In this document: piece after piece, positions 9,186-16,851 of the stretch | How the letters are laid out: the number at the start of each line of letters is the position of its first letter | How positions within the stretch are numbered: the stretch's first letter is position 1 | NCBI GenBank assembly: GCA_002404055.1 | Contig: DHIZ01000417.1 | Span: 1-39,451, forward strand | DNA: 39,451 bases | Source of the DNA: Chloroflexi bacterium UBA4733 | GTDB lineage: Bacteria > Chloroflexota > UBA4733 | Direction of reading: 5' to 3' | Position numbers and translations under genes: made by a program | The notes under the pieces: model-generated | Databases searched by the model: none | Told to the model about the DNA's origin: nothing | What the model saw: the letters and a program-made list of their open reading frames with translations, nothing else

Positions 9186-9204
9186 GCTTGACGTGTCCTT
9201 TTCG

Positions 9205-10692
9205 CTACACCTTCGGCTCGGCGGCTGCTGTCTGCCAGTTATGGTCGCCGCGCTTCGGCAGGTACCGAGCGCCGGGAAGATCATCCTCGGTGCGGATGGT
9301 CCAGCGCAGGAGTTCCTCGGTCAGGGTGAGGCGTCTGTCGCGATGGCTTGGGTCATCGAAGAGGTTCTGTAACTCCCCCGGGTCGTGCTCCAGATCGTAC
9401 AGTTCACCGCGTCCCAGCAGGTCGTAGAGGAGTTTCCACTGCCCCATGCGCACCATCTTCAGGTTGCCGCTCTGGGTGACACTGTTCAGTTCGTCGAAGG
9501 TGGGGCCGTCGTAGGGATAGTGCAAGGGTGGCCGCTCGTCGGCGGTGTAGGGTAGGCCGCCAAAGCCGAGTTCCGCGTAGACGCTGCGGAACTCTTCGGG
9601 CGGATAGTCCTGTCCGGTCAGCAACGGCCAAAGGCTGCGTCCCTGGACACCGTAGGGGATCGGCGCTCCCACCGCTTCGCAGAGCGTCGGCATGATGTCG
9701 ACCAGCGAGACGAACTCGGGTACGGGAGCCGCGCGTGGGACGATGCCGGGCCCGGTCAGCAGCAGCGGCACACGCACCAGGCACTCCGGCAGCCCGGCGC
9801 CTTTGCGCTGGAGACCATAGTCGCCGGCGTAGTCACCGTGGTCGGAGCAGAAGATCAGCAGCGTGTTGTCAAGCACACCGCGCGCCTCCAGGTGGTCGAC
9901 AAAACGCCGAATCTGGTCGTCCAGCAGGCGCAGCATGCCGCAATAGGTGGCGCGATAGCGTCGCCACTGGTCGTCATAGCCAGGGCGCTTGCTCTCGATC
10001 AGTTGGCGCAGCCAAAGGAAGGAGTCGCCTTTGGCTGCCGCCGCCTCCGGTCCGGCGTAGCGGTCCGGCACCGTCTCTTCCGGGAAAAGGCTGTAGTAGG
10101 GTTCCGGCGCCTGATAGGGGTTGTGCGGCTCTGGAAAGGAGAGCCACAGGAAGAAAGGCTGATCGGCGCTTTGCTCCACCAGGCTGATGGCGTCGCGCAC
10201 GATGCGGTAGGGGAGTTGGCATTCCAGCGGGAAGGGGGTCGGTCCAGCGCCGACGCCATGATTGAGCGCCTGCAGTAGGGCGTCGAATGCCGCCTCCTCG
10301 GCTGAGCATGCTCCCGGCGGCCCGCCAGTGTGGCTGTAGGGTGCAGCATACCCATCGAAATCCTTGGGCTGCAGATAGCTGTGGTTCTTGCCTGCCAGGT
10401 TGATCCGGTAGCCGCGCTCCCGCAGGATCTCGACAAGGTCCTCCGGTCGGAAGATGTTGCCGATACCGCTGTTCTGGCGAACGCGGGTGGCCTTGGGATA
10501 CCGCCCCGTGAACAGACTGCAGCGGGCCGGCGCACAGACAGGCATGGGCGTGTAGGCGTGGCGAAAGCGCACCCCGGAGCGGCCCAGGCCATCGACAAAC
10601 GGTGTAGTGTCTAACGCGAAGCCTTCGCTGCGCGTGAAATCCGCTCGCTGCTGATCGGTCATGACGATGACGATGTTGGGTGTCGCGGTCAT
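9205..10692 (-). CDS. Type I sulfatase, sulfatase 3
   Basis: 495 residues from ATG 10692 (MTATPNIVIVMTDQQ). An in-frame ATG at 10710 overlaps the TAA of the upstream binding-protein remnant (TAATG) and would add six residues; either is possible. The formylglycine motif is CAPARCSLFTG, Cys near 53. LAGKNHSY, SFPEPHNPYQAP and CSDHGDYAGDYGLQRKG complete the active site. No signal peptide. The end of the protein is NWQTAAAEPKV. The TAATG junction shows this gene was once translationally coupled to the sugar-binding protein now reduced to a remnant, so its substrate probably was, or is, that protein's ligand. Divergent from sulfatases 1, 2 and 4, so probably a different positional specificity. Confidence 0.92.
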   Translation of the reverse strand: MTATPNIVIVMTDQQRADFTRSEGFALDTTPFVDGLGRSGVRFRHAYTPMPVCAPARCSLFTGRYPKATRVRQNSGIGNIFRPEDLVEILRERGYRINLAGKNHSYLQPKDFDGYAAPYSHTGGPPGACSAEEAAFDALLQALNHGVGAGPTPFPLECQLPYRIVRDAISLVEQSADQPFFLWLSFPEPHNPYQAPEPYYSLFPEETVPDRYAGPEAAAAKGDSFLWLRQLIESKRPGYDDQWRRYRATYCGMLRLLDDQIRRFVDHLEARGVLDNTLLIFCSDHGDYAGDYGLQRKGAGLPECLVRVPLLLTGPGIVPRAAPVPEFVSLVDIMPTLCEAVGAPIPYGVQGRSLWPLLTGQDYPPEEFRSVYAELGFGGLPYTADERPPLHYPYDGPTFDELNSVTQSGNLKMVRMGQWKLLYDLLGRGELYDLEHDPGELQNLFDDPSHRDRRLTLTEELLRWTIRTEDDLPGARYLPKRGDHNWQTAAAEPKV

Positions 10693-10709
10693 TGTCGATC
10701 CAGCGTCCA

Positions 10710-11134
10710 TTACTTGGCGGCCATGACGGCGTTGGCGTCGCAGACCGCGCTGTCCAGCGCAACCTGCGTGCTCTTGCTGGCGTTCCAGACGTCGTCCAGG
10801 TTCTTGCTGACGGTCTGGATCACCTCGGTAAACTTCGGGTGACGTGGCCGGAAGCATCGTGTTTGACCAGTTTCTGGGCGCTGGCGACGAACGCCTCCCA
10901 GTTCCAGGACGTATCTTTCCAGTCGTAGCTGGGCAACGGCTGGCCGGCTTCCTGAAACGCCGTGACGTTGTGATAGAACTGCTGCGAGGGGGCGTCAATT
11001 GGGAAGCCGTACTGGTTGCCATCGACGTTGTACAGTTGATACACCTGCTGGTTGATATCGGAAGTGTCGAAGTGGTCGCGGGCGATCAGGCGCCGGCGGG
11101 AGATAGCGTGACTGTCCGACTCTGGTGGTTGCAC
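10710..11134 (-). pseudogene. Remnant of a sugar ABC substrate-binding protein with two internal deletions
   Basis: Three pieces of one binding-protein gene are joined. (a) A start with AGAGG 7 bases before GTG 11134, giving VQPPESDSHAISRRR, the beginning of a twin-arginine signal. (b) In the same frame, ARDHFDTSDINQQVYQLYNV through WKDTSWNWEAF to HDASGHVT, a central segment of the family. (c) After a second junction near 10841, in another frame, HPKFTEVIQTVSKNLDD to NAVMAAK and stop TAA 10710-10712, the usual C-terminus. The lipobox, first lobe and most of the second lobe are missing. The central segment (W.D.SW.WE.FV.AA.KL) resembles the binding protein at 37720-39237. The promoter and operator are intact, so the transcript to the downstream sulfatases is probably preserved. 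Confidence 0.85.
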
Positions 11135-11193
11135 CTGCCGTCCTCTTTCTCCATGCACGCAGGCGCTTTGCCCGCCTATTCCGACCACCATGG

Positions 11194-11213
11194 CCGTGCG
11201 AACGTTCGCCCTG
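11194..11213. promoter_or_regulatory. Operator, perfect palindrome GCGAACGTTCGC, shared type with 15059-15078
   Basis: Core palindrome GCGAACGTTCGC (11198-11209), 5 bases downstream of the -10 hexamer. The 20-base site matches the operator of the SBP-2 promoter at 17 of 20 positions and sits at the same place relative to -10. Probably a LacI-family site; the regulator encoded at 12469-13479 is the best candidate (inference). Confidence 0.7.
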
Positions 11214-11218
11214 TGGAA

Positions 11219-11247
11219 ATACTAGGCCCTCCCGGCCCGGTTGTCAA
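11219..11247 (-). promoter_or_regulatory. Promoter of the SBP-remnant/sulfatase 3/sulfatase 2 operon
   Basis: Minus strand: TTGACA (11242-11247), 17-base spacer, TAGTAT (11219-11224), then the GCGAACGTTCGC operator over the expected transcription start. It is the only good promoter upstream of the remnant and the two sulfatases. Confidence 0.7.
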
Positions 11248-11300
11248 GGCTCCGCATGCACCCGAGTGCGTAGCAAACGCGCGGCGTTTGTGCCCGGAGG

Positions 11301-11331
11301 ACAGGGCCGCAGACCGCAGTCGCGGCCCTGT
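11301..11331. repeat. GC-rich stem-loop in the 11135-11556 intergenic region
   Basis: ACAGGGCCGC (11301-11310) and GCGGCCCTGT (11322-11331) pair perfectly around an 11-base loop. No T-run follows on either strand. It separates the leftward promoter at 11219-11247 from the rightward nuclease gene and may insulate the two. The rest of this roughly 420-base gene-free stretch holds only the promoter and operator, and I see no RNA gene in it. Confidence 0.45.
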
Positions 11332-11556
11332 AACTTGCGGCGCATCGCAATGCTCGCTTGCTGTGCAAAACTTTTCGTCACCCCCCCTGCACCCTGCTAT
11401 CCTCCCGTGGTCTCCCAGCGTGCGCAGATCTCACCCAAAGAACGTGAATCGGCCGCTCCCGTGCCTGGCGCACTCCATCCGGGAAAGCCCGAACCAGGGC
11501 TCGCCTGTCGCGTGGTAGGATGGCGGTGAACACCAACCTTGGGACGGGAGGCAGCA

Positions 11557-12390
11557 ATGCGCGACCGACGCAATGTGGCCCTGGCGCCTTCGCCGGCCCT
11601 CTGGCCGCCCGACGACCCCGAAGAGAGCGTCATGGGCACGAGTCTGCACCAAACCGCCATCCGCATGCTCATCGGCGGGATCAACGAAGCGGCCGCTGTC
11701 GCGACGCCCGAGGACGACCAAGCGGTCTGGCACGCGGGTGGGCAGACCATGATCCGCAAGTTCCGCCATCCCGACGGCTCCGACTACACGACCTTCCCGG
11801 ATGTGTTCGTCTACCGTCACGGGTGGGACGAAGCGCGCCCCTCCCTGAATCTGCCCGAGGACGGCCCGCCGGTGCTGATCATTGAGGTGTTGAGCAAGGA
11901 AACCTACAAGAATGATCTGGACGTGGCGGAGGGCAAAGGCTACAGCTATCGGCAGGCGGGGGTGCGCGAGTATCTGACGCTGGACCCGCTGTACCAGTAC
12001 GCGCCGGAGGGCGGGCTCGGTTGGCAGTTGGAGCGGGGAGTGTACCGGCCCTGGCGGCGGGATGCTGCGGGGCGGTGGATGAGCCGAGAGATCCTTCTGG
12101 CCTTCGGGCTGGAGGGCGCGCGGGCGGCGATGTATCTGCGCGATGGCCACCGACTCCTGGGTGAGGGCGAGGTACAACGCGCCCTGCGAGAGCAAGATCG
12201 GCAGCGACAAGACCTGGAACGCGCCCTGCGCGAGCAAGATCAACAGCGACACGACCTAGAAAGTGCCCTGCAAGAGTTAGATCGGCAGCGGCGACAGGAG
12301 TTGGCGGACCACGAGCAGCGTCTGCGGGAAGCAGTAGCGGAACAAGCCCGGCTGCGCCGTCGCCTGGAGGAGCTTGAGGGGGGAGCGTAG
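11557..12390 (+). CDS. Uma2-family (DUF820) PD-(D/E)xK endonuclease-like protein with coiled-coil tail
   Basis: 277 residues from ATG 11557 (GGAGG 5 bases upstream). The N-terminal domain has the Uma2 signature: TTFPDVFVYR near 79-87, PPVLIIEVLSKETYKNDLD near 104-122, then KGYSYRQAGVREYLTLDP. Asp82, Glu110 and Lys114 are the likely metal and catalytic residues of the PD-(D/E)xK fold. From about 205 to 275 a highly charged coiled coil holds nearly exact 14-residue repeats (ALREQDxQRxDLE). Many Uma2 proteins in Chloroflexota and Cyanobacteria carry such tails. The biological role of the family is unclear; nuclease activity is inferred from fold. It is the only gene here unrelated to sugar use, on the opposite strand from both neighbours. 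Confidence 0.9.
   Translation: MRDRRNVALAPSPALWPPDDPEESVMGTSLHQTAIRMLIGGINEAAAVATPEDDQAVWHAGGQTMIRKFRHPDGSDYTTFPDVFVYRHGWDEARPSLNLPEDGPPVLIIEVLSKETYKNDLDVAEGKGYSYRQAGVREYLTLDPLYQYAPEGGLGWQLERGVYRPWRRDAAGRWMSREILLAFGLEGARAAMYLRDGHRLLGEGEVQRALREQDRQRQDLERALREQDQQRHDLESALQELDRQRRQELADHEQRLREAVAEQARLRRRLEELEGGA
12180..12300 (+). repeat. 42-bp tandem repeat encoding the Uma2 coiled coil
   Basis: Nearly three copies of a 42-base unit beginning GCCCTGCGAGAGCAAGATC, encoding ALREQDRQRQDLER, ALREQDQQRHDLES and ALQELDRQRRQ. The first two copies are the closest. Unit-number variation by slippage would lengthen or shorten the coil in steps of two heptads without a frameshift. Confidence 0.8.
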
Positions 12391-12449
12391 CGGCCGTACT
12401 GGCGAGTTGGCGCGGAAAGGCCGAGGTGATGCATTGGATCACGCCGAGC

Positions 12450-12461
12450 GCCATGCATGGC
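12450..12461. repeat. Palindrome between convergent genes
   Basis: GCCATGCATGGC, a perfect 12-base palindrome in the 78-base gap between the convergent Uma2 and LacI genes. Too short and without T-runs to be called a terminator, but it is the only symmetric element in the gap. Confidence 0.3.
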
Positions 12462-12468
12462 AGCGCCA

Positions 12469-13479
12469 TTAGGACACAGGAGCCATCGTGGACGCGCGGC
12501 AGATCAGTTGGATCGGCAACAGCAACTGCTGGGGAGCTGCCTCCGGGTGCTCAATCTCCTGCAACAAAAGACGCATGGCCGTCTTGCCCGTTTCGTAGAA
12601 CGGGATATGGATGGTGGTCAATGGAGGAATCGTCCTGGCGGCGAGTGGCAGATCGTCGCAGCCGACGACCGCGCAGTCGTCGGGCACGCGCTTGCCCAGA
12701 TCGTGCAGCGCGCTGAGCGCGCCGAGGGCCATGGAATCGTTCTGGACCACCAGGCCGTCGATGCCTGGCTCGCGCGCCAGCAGGCGCAGGGTGGCCTGGT
12801 AGCCGCCCTCCACCTCCCAGGAGCCGTGCTCAACGAGGTCGGACCTGAATGGCAGCCCCGCCGCGTGCAGGCCGGCGTGATAGCCGTAGAGGCGGCTGCG
12901 CGTGACGCGCCGCTCCACCGCCCCGCCGATCGTGCCGATGCGGCGACAGCCGAGCTGTACCAGATGATCGGTGGCGAGGCGGCCGACCAGCACCTGATCC
13001 GATCCGACCGTCGAGATGTCGCCGCCAAGCACGTGGTGTACGCTGACGGCGTGGACACGCCTGCGCAGCAACTGGCCGAGACGTTCATCGTGTTCTAGCT
13101 GCGGCGCTGCCAGCAGGATGCCGTCGACCCGCCGTTCCAGCAGCGCTTGCAGGGCGTGCTCGCCATCGGCGCCATCGGGAGCGACCGTGGCAATGACGAC
13201 GCTGTGGGCCTGGCGCCGTGCTTCGCGCTCAGCGCCGACGAGGAATTGGGCAAGCACCGTATCGCTCAGGTCGCTCGCCAGCACGCCGAGCGTGCGCGTG
13301 GCGCCCTGCACCAGGCTGCGCGCCAGGGCATTCGGCACGTAGCCCAGCGCTGTCGCCGCCTCCTGAACACGCTCGCGGGTCGCCTCGGAGATAGCGCCCT
13401 TGCCGGTCAGCACTTTACTGACCGTCTGGAAGCTGACGCCGGTCTGCGCGGCGATGTCCTTGATTGAAACGCGATTCAC
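12469..13479 (-). CDS. LacI-family transcriptional regulator (LacI-2)
   Basis: 336 residues, full length for LacI. The N-terminal HTH is VSIKDIAAQTGVSFQTVSKVLTGKGAISEATRERVQEAA, followed by the hinge LGYVPNALARSLVQG. The ligand-binding domain (TLGVLASDLSD, RRVDGILLAAP, TDHLVQLGCRRIGTIGG, DGLVVQNDSMALGAL, VGCDDLPLAARTIPPLTTI) is intact. Start GTG 13479 lies 25 bases after the SBP-2 stop, with only a weak GGAG nearby, so it is probably read from the SBP-2 transcript. Its likely targets are the operator at 15059-15078 in front of SBP-2 and the matching site at 11194-11213; this is inferred from proximity and site similarity. It should sense the transported sugar or a derivative. Confidence 0.93.
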   Translation of the reverse strand: MNRVSIKDIAAQTGVSFQTVSKVLTGKGAISEATRERVQEAATALGYVPNALARSLVQGATRTLGVLASDLSDTVLAQFLVGAEREARRQAHSVVIATVAPDGADGEHALQALLERRVDGILLAAPQLEHDERLGQLLRRRVHAVSVHHVLGGDISTVGSDQVLVGRLATDHLVQLGCRRIGTIGGAVERRVTRSRLYGYHAGLHAAGLPFRSDLVEHGSWEVEGGYQATLRLLAREPGIDGLVVQNDSMALGALSALHDLGKRVPDDCAVVGCDDLPLAARTIPPLTTIHIPFYETGKTAMRLLLQEIEHPEAAPQQLLLPIQLICRASTMAPVS

Positions 13480-13504
13480 GCTCCGCTACGCCAGGCACAG
13501 GCAG

Positions 13505-14980
13505 CTACTGCTGTGCAATGACGCCCTTCATCTGGTTCGCATAGTCGTCAAGGATCGTCTTCACCGGCCTCTTGTTGGCGACCACTTCACCGATCGCCTT
13601 GCCCCACAGGGGCTGAATTTGCGTATAGCCGGGCGGTGAGACCTCGTAGCGCCCATACTTGGCGGTGGCCTGACCGAAGGCGCGCACCTCCCAGGCCCAG
13701 TCCTGCTGCAGGAGGGGACTGTTCTGGGCCGAGGTCCGCGCCGGTGGCTGGCCGGACTGGGCCCAATCGACGTTGTGGTTGGAAATCCAGACGATCAGTT
13801 TCTGGGCTTCATCGAACTTCGTTCCCGAGATGCCCACCGGTATCGTGAGTTCGTGGGAATTCATCCATGTCACCGGTTTGGCGCCAAACTGCGGAAGCAG
13901 GGTCGCCACCACTTCCGGTGGCCCTACTCCGGCGTGCTTGAACGTGTTCAGGTCCCAACTGGCGCCGAGCTGGATGGCAACGCGATCAAGGTCCTTTGCC
14001 TCCGGGAGGGTGTATTTGATGCTGGGGTCCGGCGCGATCTGATACTTATAGATCAGGTCACTCCAGAGTTGCATGGCGTCCTGGACCTGCTGGGAGTTGA
14101 ACACAACTTGCTTCCCATCGGCCGAGAGGACGTCACCGCCAAACTGCCAGATCGTGGCCAATGCCGGGTTGTTCCAGAGGTTGACGCCGAAGGTGGCCTT
14201 GGCAGCATCCTTCTGATTGTGGGAGAGCTTCTGCAGCGCATCGATCAAATCCTGGCCTGTTGGCAGCTTGTTCGGGTCGATGCCAACCTGCTTCACCATG
14301 TTGGTGCTGACATAGGCATTGCAGTCGTGAATGTCCAACGGGACGCCCTGAATCTTTCCCTCCCAGGTCGCCTTGTCCAGGATCGTCTGGCTCCAGTCCT
14401 CCTTGGGCAGCAGTTTCTTGGCGAACCAATCATCGACCGGTTGCAGCGCTTTGCGACTGCCGTACTGCGGAATCTCGGTAGCGTGCATCACCACCAGTTC
14501 CGGCGGCGTGCCTGCGACGAGCGTGGTGTCGAGCTTGGCAAAGACCGCCGTCCAGGCCAGGGTTTGGAAGTCGACGGAGACGTTCGGGTTCTCCTTGGCA
14601 TAGTTCGTGAGCATGCCCTTCATCGTCTCGCCATCGGCGCCACTCAGCCCGTTGAGGAACAGGAGCTTCGTGGTGCCCTTGCCGAACACCGGCGGGGCGG
14701 GTGTCGGGGTTGGAACGCCGACTCCAGCCACCGCTGCGCTCGTCGCGGCGGCAGTAGTGGTCGCGGCCGATGCGACGGTACCCGTCGAGGTGGTTGGCGC
14801 CAGACTACTGGTCACAGCAGCAGACGCGCTGCCGGTCACCGAACCCGCCGAGCCGGTCGTCGCCGTCGTACCGGCGCCGCAGGCGGTGAGTATCCCCATA
14901 CCGAGGCCACCGGCAACGGCCGTGGCCAGGATGAGGAACGATCGTCGGCTCCGAAGTCCTGGGACTGGCTGAGGGGACAT
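13505..14980 (-). CDS. ABC sugar transporter substrate-binding lipoprotein (SBP-2)
   Basis: 491 residues from ATG 14980 (GGAGG 8 bases upstream). Twin-arginine signal SRRSFLIL at 11-18 and lipobox LTAC with Cys34, followed by an Ala/Ser/Thr linker to about residue 92. The mature part has the family features FLNGLSGADGETMKGML, AGTPPELVVMHATEI and FGGDVLSADGKQVVFNSQ. The C-terminus is typical (YANQMKGVIAQQ). It forms a two-gene unit with LacI-2 behind a strong promoter and a perfect operator. No permease adjoins it. Because it shares an operator type with the operon whose own binding protein is deleted, it may be the functional replacement for that loss; this is inference. Confidence 0.92.
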   Translation of the reverse strand: MSPQPVPGLRSRRSFLILATAVAGGLGMGILTACGAGTTATTGSAGSVTGSASAAVTSSLAPTTSTGTVASAATTTAAATSAAVAGVGVPTPTPAPPVFGKGTTKLLFLNGLSGADGETMKGMLTNYAKENPNVSVDFQTLAWTAVFAKLDTTLVAGTPPELVVMHATEIPQYGSRKALQPVDDWFAKKLLPKEDWSQTILDKATWEGKIQGVPLDIHDCNAYVSTNMVKQVGIDPNKLPTGQDLIDALQKLSHNQKDAAKATFGVNLWNNPALATIWQFGGDVLSADGKQVVFNSQQVQDAMQLWSDLIYKYQIAPDPSIKYTLPEAKDLDRVAIQLGASWDLNTFKHAGVGPPEVVATLLPQFGAKPVTWMNSHELTIPVGISGTKFDEAQKLIVWISNHNVDWAQSGQPPARTSAQNSPLLQQDWAWEVRAFGQATAKYGRYEVSPPGYTQIQPLWGKAIGEVVANKRPVKTILDDYANQMKGVIAQQ

Positions 14981-15058
14981 AGCGCTGACCTCCTTCACAT
15001 CGCCGATGACGATGGCAACGCCCGGTGCCGGAGTTGAGGTAAGGGCGTGGCCCAATCG

Positions 15059-15078
15059 CAGGGCGAACCTTCGCCCTG
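15059..15078. promoter_or_regulatory. Operator of the SBP-2/LacI-2 unit
   Basis: Perfect inverted repeat CAGGGCGAA-CC-TTCGCCCTG, 4 bases downstream of the -10 hexamer, so a bound repressor would block transcription start. It matches the site at 11194-11213 at 17 of 20 positions with nearly equal placement. LacI-2, encoded in the same unit, is the expected ligand-responsive repressor. Confidence 0.8.
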
Positions 15079-15082
15079 TTGC

Positions 15083-15111
15083 ACTATACGGAACAAGCGA
15101 TCGGTTGTCAA
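15083..15111 (-). promoter_or_regulatory. Strong promoter of SBP-2/LacI-2
   Basis: Minus strand: TTGACA (15106-15111), exactly 17 bases, TATAGT (15083-15088), about 100 bases upstream of the SBP-2 start. It separates this unit from the sulfatase 4 operon. Confidence 0.85.
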
Positions 15112-15115
15112 TGCC

Positions 15116-15265
15116 TCATGCGTGGCGAGCGAGACCGCGTATGGCTAGCAGCTTGATGTACAAGCCGCCGACCACCGAGCGCGCCTGGAAGCCGTGCTGC
15201 TTGCCGTCGTCCGCCATGGCCACTCGCACCTCTTTCGTTTTGCCGCCGAGTACAGACCGTCAGGA
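15116..15265 (-). pseudogene. C-terminal remnant, possibly of a glutaminase-A/DUF4965-like protein
   Basis: The minus-strand frame from about 15265 to TGA 15116 encodes a short stretch that includes ADDGKQHGFQARSVVGGLYI and then KLLA. A 'GFQARSVVGG.(F/Y)IK.L' ending is what I remember from the C-terminus of glutaminase-A-like (DUF4965/DUF1793-type) proteins. Only this tail remains. An upstream in-frame TGA cuts it off, although an ATG at 15217 could give a 33-residue peptide with a poor ribosome site. It lies in the 220-base gap between sulfatase 4 and the SBP-2 promoter, beside a third operator-like site (15297-15308), so a whole gene was probably lost here. The family assignment is tentative. 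Confidence 0.5.
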
Positions 15266-15296
15266 CCGGCTTACCGCGCAGGCCACGTTGAAGCGG

Positions 15297-15315
15297 GGGA
15301 ACGTTCGCTTGTCAA
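15297..15315 (-). promoter_or_regulatory. Operator-like site next to an isolated TTGACA
   Basis: GGGAACGTTCGC (plus strand 15297-15308) differs by one base from the GCGAACGTTCGC core at 11198-11209. TTGACA on the minus strand (15310-15315) abuts it. No acceptable -10 lies 17 bases further on (TTCAAC), so this is probably a decayed or auxiliary site left from the lost gene. Confidence 0.4.
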
Positions 15316-15336
15316 CCAAGGCGGCGAGCGGCGCTA

Positions 15337-16800
15337 CTACCAGTACGCTTCGCGCGGCTGCGAGCGGCCTTCCGTCGCAACCAGCACATCGAGGAGTAAC
15401 TCCTGCAGGTCGGCGCGCGTTCGGCGATAGGTCGGCACATCCCAGAGGTTCTGCATCTCCTGCGGGTCGTTGACCAGATCGTATAACTCGCCGGTGCGAT
15501 CACGGGGCGTCGCTGGCGCACCGTGGTGGACAATCAGCTTGTAGCGGTCGTGGCGCAGCATCGTGGTGAACACCGGCGGGTCGTAGGGGTGGCCACTGTT
15601 GCGATATTCGCACAGGGCCCAGTCGCGCGTCCAGCCGGCATCGCCCTGGGCGAGGGGCAAGAGACTCTGGCCCTGACTCCGGCGCAGTGGGGGCAATCCC
15701 GCCGCCGCCAGGACGGTCGGGCAGAGGTCGAGCCACTGCACCAGCTCGCTGCGCCGTGTACCCGGCGGCAGGTGACCCGGCCAGCGCAGGATCAGGGGCA
15801 CGCGCACTGCCCCTTCGAAGAGCATCGGCCCCTTGAGCAGCAGGCCATGGTCGCCCAGCATCTCCCCGTGATCACTGGTGAAGATGACCAGGGTGTCGTT
15901 GCGCAGGCCGAGTGCATCGAGGGTAGACAGGATGCGCTGCACCTCGTCGTCGATCAGCGTCACCATAGCGTAGTAGGCAGCGCGCAGTTGCCGGATCTCG
16001 TCGGGGGCATACGCGGCGAAGCCGCGGGCGTGGCCAGCGTAGCTTTCCCGCGACGCTTCCTGGAGGATGGGCGGTTTGGCAGCCAGGTCGTCGGGGCTGC
16101 CGATCGGCGGCGGCAAGGCCGCCGGATCGTAGCGCTCCAGGTACTCCTCGGGGGCGATAAAGGGATGGTGCGGATCGAAGAAGTTGGCCATGAAGAAGAA
16201 GGGCTGGTCATCCGAGCGACCGCACCGCAGGAAATCGATAGTCTCCTCGCCGACCCAATGGCTGTAGTGATACGCCGTCGGCGTGCGGTCGAAGCGCACC
16301 GCCTCGTGCCCGCTGCGGCCGGGGCCACTCGCCATCGCGGCAGCGTACAGGTCCGGTCGGACAGTTTCCAACCAGCGATGGTAGGCATTCTGCGGCGAGC
16401 CGTGGGTTGGGTCGTGCGCCCACTGGAAGACACGGAAGCCGTCGTCGTGGCGCGGCTCGGTTCGCCCCTGAAAGCAGGCCGCCAGATGCAGTTTGCCGGC
16501 CATCCCGCAGTCGTAGCCGGCATCGGCCAGGGCGCGGGGGAAGAGTTGGGCCTGCTCCGGCAGCGCCACGCCGTTGGCCCACAACCCATGCGTGTGGACA
16601 TACTGCCCGGTCAGGAGACTAGCGCGCGAGGGAGCGCAGACGGGGTTTTGCACATAGCACTGCTCGAACAGCACGCCGTCCGCTGCCAAGCCATCAATGG
16701 CCGGTGTGCGAATGTGCTGGTTGCCATAGCAGCCCAGGCTGTCAAAGCGCTGCTGGTCGGTGCAGAGGAAGAGGACATTCGGAGGCGATGCAGCGGACAT
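15337..16800 (-). CDS. Type I sulfatase, sulfatase 4
   Basis: 487 residues, starting MSAASPPNVLFLCTDQQ, no signal peptide. The formylglycine motif is CAPSRASLLTG with Cys near 55; MAGKLHLA, NFFDPHHPFIAP and TSDHGEMLGDHGLLLKG complete the catalytic set. The end (LYDLVNDPQEMQNLWDVPTYRRTRADLQELLLDVL) is typical of the family. Start ATG 16800 has AAGGAG 11 bases upstream. It is the last gene of the LacI-3/SBP-3/permease operon, 51 bases after the second permease, which ties intracellular desulfation directly to an importer. It resembles sulfatase 2 most in its motifs. Substrate unknown. Confidence 0.93.
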   Translation of the reverse strand: MSAASPPNVLFLCTDQQRFDSLGCYGNQHIRTPAIDGLAADGVLFEQCYVQNPVCAPSRASLLTGQYVHTHGLWANGVALPEQAQLFPRALADAGYDCGMAGKLHLAACFQGRTEPRHDDGFRVFQWAHDPTHGSPQNAYHRWLETVRPDLYAAAMASGPGRSGHEAVRFDRTPTAYHYSHWVGEETIDFLRCGRSDDQPFFFMANFFDPHHPFIAPEEYLERYDPAALPPPIGSPDDLAAKPPILQEASRESYAGHARGFAAYAPDEIRQLRAAYYAMVTLIDDEVQRILSTLDALGLRNDTLVIFTSDHGEMLGDHGLLLKGPMLFEGAVRVPLILRWPGHLPPGTRRSELVQWLDLCPTVLAAAGLPPLRRSQGQSLLPLAQGDAGWTRDWALCEYRNSGHPYDPPVFTTMLRHDRYKLIVHHGAPATPRDRTGELYDLVNDPQEMQNLWDVPTYRRTRADLQELLLDVLVATEGRSQPREAYW

Positions 16801-16851
16801 CGGACTGGATACTCCTTTAGACGACGCGAAGCGACCGTTGCCGCGGAACTG

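Noticed and set aside
11301..11331. Rho-independent terminator
   Set aside because: Good stem but no T-run on either strand; kept only as a hairpin.
13775..15037. 420-codon plus-strand frame opposite SBP-2
   Set aside because: Mirror of the binding-protein gene; Arg/Gly-rich end corresponds to the Ala/Ser/Thr linker read backwards.
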